The notes beneath the pieces were generated by a model. That model saw only the letters and a list, made by a program, of their open reading frames with translations, searched no databases and had not been told where the DNA came from. Below are positions 5,526-8,140 of a stretch of 8,140 bases of DNA, one piece after another. Position 1 is the first letter of the stretch; the number at the start of each line of letters is the position of its first letter. Location: NCBI GenBank assembly GCA_964453215.1, contig CAYVRR010000086.1, forward strand, positions 1 to 8,140, in the 5' to 3' direction. Origin of the DNA: SABI01 sp964453215. GTDB taxonomy: Bacteria > Spirochaetota > Spirochaetia > Sphaerochaetales > Sphaerochaetaceae. A program made the translations under genes and the position numbers.

Positions 5526-6305
5526 TTGGATACTATTGAACATGTGTCTCAAAAAGACTTACGTGGTAGAACGAAATCGGCCCGTATTGCAAACTATCTT
5601 GAAGAATTAATTCTAACTAAGGTGCTTGAGGAAGGGGAACTTCTCCCGTCTCAAAGTGAATTAGCAGAGAAATTTGGTGCTTCTTCGAGGTCAATTAGAG
5701 AAGCATTTAAACATCTTGAAGCGAAAGGATTGCTCAGTATTAGCCAAGGACGTAGAGCATCGGTAAAGTGCAATAACCTTGATCAGTTTGTAGAGTCCCT
5801 AACAAGTTCTATTATACGTAGTGGATCGAGCGACACAAAATTACTACTTGACTTAGTTCAAGTAAGGACATCAGTAGAAGTCTCAGCTGCAAGAGAGTTT
5901 TCTAGAAACCCTAAACGAAAAGAAGTTGTAAGAGATCTTTCTGATATCGTTGCCAAAATGGTACGAACATTGGAAGGGGTATCAATAAAAGATTCTAAAG
6001 CGATTGCGTTGTATAGACAACATGAATCAGCTTTTCATAAAGTGCTTATTAGATCAAATGGAAATATTATACTCGATGCAATTTATGAGAATCTTGCCCC
6101 AATGCTTGATGAAGTATTAGTCTATTCAGCAACAAAGGGTGAAGAGTTTCAAAAGAAAGTAAGAGAATATCAGTATATCGTAGAGGCCCTCGATAATGGC
6201 CAAACCGATTTAGCTGTTGCCCTTGTTCTTGTGAACTTAACTGATGTGAAGAAGAAGATTGAGGAGCATGCTCAACACCTAGACCGAACAGCATCCCTCG
6301 CTTAA
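5526..6305 (+). CDS. GntR-family regulator, FadR subfamily, paralogue 2 with altered effector site
   Basis: The 259-residue protein is a close paralogue of the upstream regulator. In a gapless hand alignment of the DNA-binding part (T16-L92 here against T9-L85) 54 of 77 residues are identical, and the recognition helix ASSRSIREAFKHLEAKGL (52-69) differs by one conservative change. The FCD domain is clearly homologous, but only one metal ligand is unchanged: H171 stays, Asp becomes E167 (E-x-x-F-H), and the two later histidines become Y215 (REYQYIVEAL) and N237 (LVNL). Metal binding is probably weakened or lost, so effector response may differ or be absent. It has its own promoter and two inverted repeats upstream, a TTG start with a good SD, and a strong terminator downstream. 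The C-terminus extends about 10 residues beyond paralogue 1. Shared DNA targets are inferred from the recognition helix. Confidence 0.92.
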   Translation: MDTIEHVSQKDLRGRTKSARIANYLEELILTKVLEEGELLPSQSELAEKFGASSRSIREAFKHLEAKGLLSISQGRRASVKCNNLDQFVESLTSSIIRSGSSDTKLLLDLVQVRTSVEVSAAREFSRNPKRKEVVRDLSDIVAKMVRTLEGVSIKDSKAIALYRQHESAFHKVLIRSNGNIILDAIYENLAPMLDEVLVYSATKGEEFQKKVREYQYIVEALDNGQTDLAVALVLVNLTDVKKKIEEHAQHLDRTASLA

Positions 6306-6329
6306 TAACAGATTTTTCATTACCCATAC

Positions 6330-6370
6330 AAAAAGCCTCTCACCTATATATTAGGTAAGGGGCTTTTTCT
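6330..6370 (+). terminator. Strong intrinsic terminator after the second GntR gene
   Basis: AAAAAGCCTCT (6330-6340) and AGGGGCTTTTT (6358-6368) form the outer stem with one G-T pair. After one C/A mismatch, ACCTA (6342-6346) pairs with TAGGT (6352-6356) around a 5-base loop. The T-run at 6364-6368 serves the + strand; the A-run on the other side would allow bidirectional function. It separates the regulator pair from the ABC gene. Confidence 0.92.
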
Positions 6371-6402
6371 CTTGATAGATACTCTCATACTATTTAAGCT
6401 AC

Positions 6403-7188
6403 ATGAATATGAAATCTATTATTGAGTTAAAAGATATAACTGTGAAAAGGGATGAATTGTCCATTTTAGATTCTGTTTCCTTAACTGTGAACCAAAGAGA
6501 GAGTATAGCTATCATTGGACCAAATGGTGCAGGGAAGTCAACTCTCTCTGGGGTGATGAGTAATCGAGTTCATCCCATCTACACGGTTGAGTCTAAGAGG
6601 CACATCTTTGGTAAGAGTAATTGGAATAATGTGGAGCTTCATAAAAAGATGGGAATAGTTTCCCAGGAGCTGCAATATATGTGTAATTCGATATACAGAG
6701 TTGAAGATATTGTGGTGTCAGGGTTCTTTAGTTCAATAGGAATCGATTTTCATCATAAAGTAACACCTGAGATGAGAATGAGAGTTGATGAAGTTCTCAG
6801 TGAATACCGCATGGAGCACCTAAGGGGTAAGAAGATGAACTCTTTAAGTTCTGGGGAAGCAAGGAAGGTGCTTCTCATGCGAGCCTCTGTTCATGACCCA
6901 GATGTGATGATGCTTGATGAAGTGACTACTAATTTAGACCTTCCTAGTAAAAAAGAGTATATATTTCACTTAAAACAATATGCTGTGGAGGGAAAAACTA
7001 TTATCTTAGTTACTCACGACATCTCTCAAATAATCGATGAGATTAAGAGGGTTGTTGTGTTAAAGAAAGGCAAGATCTTTGCCGATGGTAATAAGGAGGA
7101 TGTCTTAACTGAATCTTTATTAAGTGAAGCGTATGAAACAAAGGTTTTTGTAAGTAGGAGGGAAGGGAGATTTAATGCTTGGTGTTAA
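6403..7188 (+). CDS. ABC transporter-type ATPase, stand-alone (YlmA/ModF-like)
   Basis: A single nucleotide-binding domain of 261 residues. Walker A GPNGAGKST is at 39-47, Q-loop Q88 (VSQEL), signature LSSGE at 148-152 (a variant of LSGGQ), Walker B VMMLDE at 168-173 with catalytic E173, D-loop NLD at 177-179 and switch His H205 (VTHD). The usual DEP after Walker B is DEV here. The SGEARKVLLMRA stretch recalls the YlmA/ModF-like group of ABC ATPases, which often lack an adjacent permease. No permease or binding protein is in the window, so the partner and substrate are unknown. The region between the terminator and ATG (6371-6402) contains no SD; a -10-like TACTAT at 6388-6393 would give a very short leader. 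Start at 6403 is provisional; ATG at 6409 is equally possible. Confidence 0.9.
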   Translation: MNMKSIIELKDITVKRDELSILDSVSLTVNQRESIAIIGPNGAGKSTLSGVMSNRVHPIYTVESKRHIFGKSNWNNVELHKKMGIVSQELQYMCNSIYRVEDIVVSGFFSSIGIDFHHKVTPEMRMRVDEVLSEYRMEHLRGKKMNSLSSGEARKVLLMRASVHDPDVMMLDEVTTNLDLPSKKEYIFHLKQYAVEGKTIILVTHDISQIIDEIKRVVVLKKGKIFADGNKEDVLTESLLSEAYETKVFVSRREGRFNAWC

Positions 7189-7225
7189 TACCCTAACCAT
7201 AGTACTATAGAGAGAGAATAGAATC

Positions 7226-7232
7226 GGGAGGT
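7226..7232 (+). promoter_or_regulatory. Strong ribosome binding site GGGAGGT of the flavodoxin-like gene
   Basis: GGGAGGT sits 5 bases before ATG 7238, an unusually strong and well-spaced SD compared with the preceding ABC gene, which has none. It fixes the start and suggests efficient translation. Confidence 0.8.
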
Positions 7233-7237
7233 ACCAC

Positions 7238-7834
7238 ATGGATCGATGTGCGATTATTATCCACAGTGTGAACGGGAATAACTATATTATAGCTACTCAT
7301 ATGCAGGAGATTTTAAAGAAGAATGGAATAGATGCGAGGCTCTATAGGGTAGAAGACGAAGATTTACACATCTGGGCTAACAAGAGTGATGCAGCGAATG
7401 ATTTTTATGAAGAGATTGCTGCTCTTCCTCAAATTAGTGAATCTACTCTCCAAAAATCTCAAATGATTATTTTGGGCTCTCCGACTACTTTTGGTAATGT
7501 GAGTGCAGAAATGAAGGCATTCATGGATTCAACCATTCCTTTATTAGAGAGTGAAACTCTAAGTGGTAAATTCTTTGCTTGTTTCACAAGTTGTACTCAC
7601 TCACTTGGTGAAGGTGCTTTTTGTATCGATAATATGGTTCACTTCGCTCAAGCCCATCAGATGATTCATATCCCACTGGGTCTACACTCCTCTGCTGCCT
7701 GGTCAAATCAGCCTGTAAGTGGAATCGTCCATCTTGCTGGCAAAGATAATATTAGACCTAGTACTCAATTTGGAGAACTTGTTGAGCACTACAGCAATAT
7801 GTTAAGTGAATACTTTGAAGGTGAGTCTGAATAA
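7238..7834 (+). CDS. Flavodoxin / WrbA-like NAD(P)H:quinone oxidoreductase family protein
   Basis: The 198-residue soluble protein has a flavodoxin-like fold. The first beta strand CAIIIHS is followed by the FMN phosphate loop S-V-N-G-N-N (10-15). GSPTTFGNVSAEMKAFMD (80-97) is the second FMN-contacting loop, typical of WrbA and related NADPH-dependent FMN reductases. GKFFACFTSCTHSLGEG (110-126) and IPLGLH (145-150) follow the WrbA layout. The C-terminal RPSTQFGELVEHYSNMLSEY (173-192) matches the family's closing helix. Likely role: FMN-dependent two-electron reduction of quinones or related electron transfer, in the cytosol. It lies 49 bases after the ABC gene on the same strand and could be cotranscribed. 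The GHGG stretch common in bona fide WrbA is missing, so a generic flavodoxin-family oxidoreductase is the safer name. Confidence 0.85.
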   Translation: MDRCAIIIHSVNGNNYIIATHMQEILKKNGIDARLYRVEDEDLHIWANKSDAANDFYEEIAALPQISESTLQKSQMIILGSPTTFGNVSAEMKAFMDSTIPLLESETLSGKFFACFTSCTHSLGEGAFCIDNMVHFAQAHQMIHIPLGLHSSAAWSNQPVSGIVHLAGKDNIRPSTQFGELVEHYSNMLSEYFEGESE

Positions 7835-7879
7835 AAGAAACCACAAGTAATAAGAATCAAAGAAAGAAAAAATAATACC

Positions 7880-7909
7880 AATGGCCGTGTCAGCAATGAT
7901 ACGGCCATT
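7880..7909 (+). terminator. 13-bp hairpin with GCAA tetraloop, probable transcript end
   Basis: AATGGCCGTGTCA (7880-7892) pairs with TGATACGGCCATT (7897-7909) through 13 pairs, one of them G-U, around a GCAA loop of the stable GNRA type. It lies 45 bases after the flavodoxin stop. The G-U pair and GNRA loop are favourable only in the + transcript. No T-run follows, so it may stabilise the 3' end or act with another factor rather than as a classical intrinsic terminator. Confidence 0.6.
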
Positions 7910-8140
7910 AACATAGTATAAAGATGTCACAAGGAAAGAAACAACTTAGGACATTAGTGCATTATATTTCAAGCATTTACCATAAAAAGCATAACTAATA
8001 GCAGAAGTTCTTACTATAAAGATGAGTGATATATGTAACTTTGTCACCTTTAAACTGTTATAAAGAGCATAGAGGTAAACAGTGACACAACCTAATTGCA
8101 TATAATGTAACAAATTAAAAAAAATTAATAAAAAAATAAT
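7910..8140. other. Very AT-rich noncoding tail, possible upstream region of a gene beyond the window
   Basis: No credible reading frame is present. TGTCAC occurs at 7925-7930 and 8042-8047, and its complement GTGACA at 8082-8087; TATAAAGATG occurs at 7917-7926 and 8014-8023. A perfect TATAAT (8101-8106) has no well-placed -35. The last 30 bases are nearly all A and T. This resembles a promoter region for a rightward gene just outside the window, but that is a guess. Confidence 0.4.

Noticed and set aside
6067..6327. 86-codon frame on the - strand
   Set aside because: Antisense to the conserved FCD domain of the second regulator; low-complexity Ser/Gln/Leu composition and no family resemblance.
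8022..8063. 13-codon frame beginning ATG at 8022
   Set aside because: No SD, no promoter at suitable spacing and no distinguishing composition.
7917..8087. Repeated TATAAAGATG and TGTCAC/GTGACA as an iteron-like or CRISPR-like array
   Set aside because: Copies are short, irregularly spaced and differ in orientation; six-base matches are expected by chance in AT-rich DNA, and there are no regular repeat-spacer units.

Overview
The window is AT-rich bacterial DNA with tightly packed genes, strong Shine-Dalgarno (SD) sites before some genes and sigma-70-type promoters. The metallophosphoesterase followed by a ParB-like/DUF4032-like protein, together with a BmpA/Nup-type nucleoside permease next to a purine nucleoside phosphorylase, suggests a spirochaete (Treponema/Entomospira-like). 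That assignment is an inference from remembered family resemblance, and an AT-rich Firmicute is not excluded.

Left block (1-3770, + strand): a compact run of six genes. It starts with the last 33 codons of an ABC permease of the nucleoside/simple-sugar type. Then come a trimeric-type purine nucleoside phosphorylase, a Cupin_5 (DUF985) protein, a short-chain dehydrogenase/reductase (SDR), a small metallophosphoesterase and a ParB-like/DUF4032-like protein. Junctions are 17 nt, 13-nt overlap, 1-nt overlap, 4 nt and 8 nt, so one polycistronic mRNA is likely. The clear metabolic theme is nucleoside import followed by phosphorolysis; the other four genes have no obvious place in that pathway. A run of eight G at the cupin/SDR junction serves as the SDR ribosome site, and a single-base slip there would fuse the two proteins.

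Middle (3764-4608): a secreted small protein on the - strand, tail-to-tail with the operon (7-nt overlap). Its near-consensus promoter lies so close to the ATG that the mRNA should be leaderless. A 326-bp divergent intergenic region follows.

Regulator pair (4609-6305): two tandem paralogous GntR/FadR-family (FCD) regulators. Their DNA-binding domains are nearly identical, but the second has lost the metal-binding histidines that the first retains. The spacer between them carries four copies of TGACATRAG arranged as two inverted pairs flanking a good promoter. This looks like an auto- or cross-regulatory circuit and is the most interesting part of the window. A strong intrinsic terminator closes the block.

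Right block (6403-7834): an orphan ABC ATPase without a visible SD and a flavodoxin/WrbA-like protein with a very strong SD. A 13-bp GCAA-loop hairpin and about 230 bp of very AT-rich noncoding DNA end the window. I see no mobile element, CRISPR array, tRNA or rRNA. I found no clearly new multi-gene system; the candidates for novelty are the regulator pair with its operators, the G8 junction, the leaderless secreted gene and the ParB-like/DUF4032-like protein.
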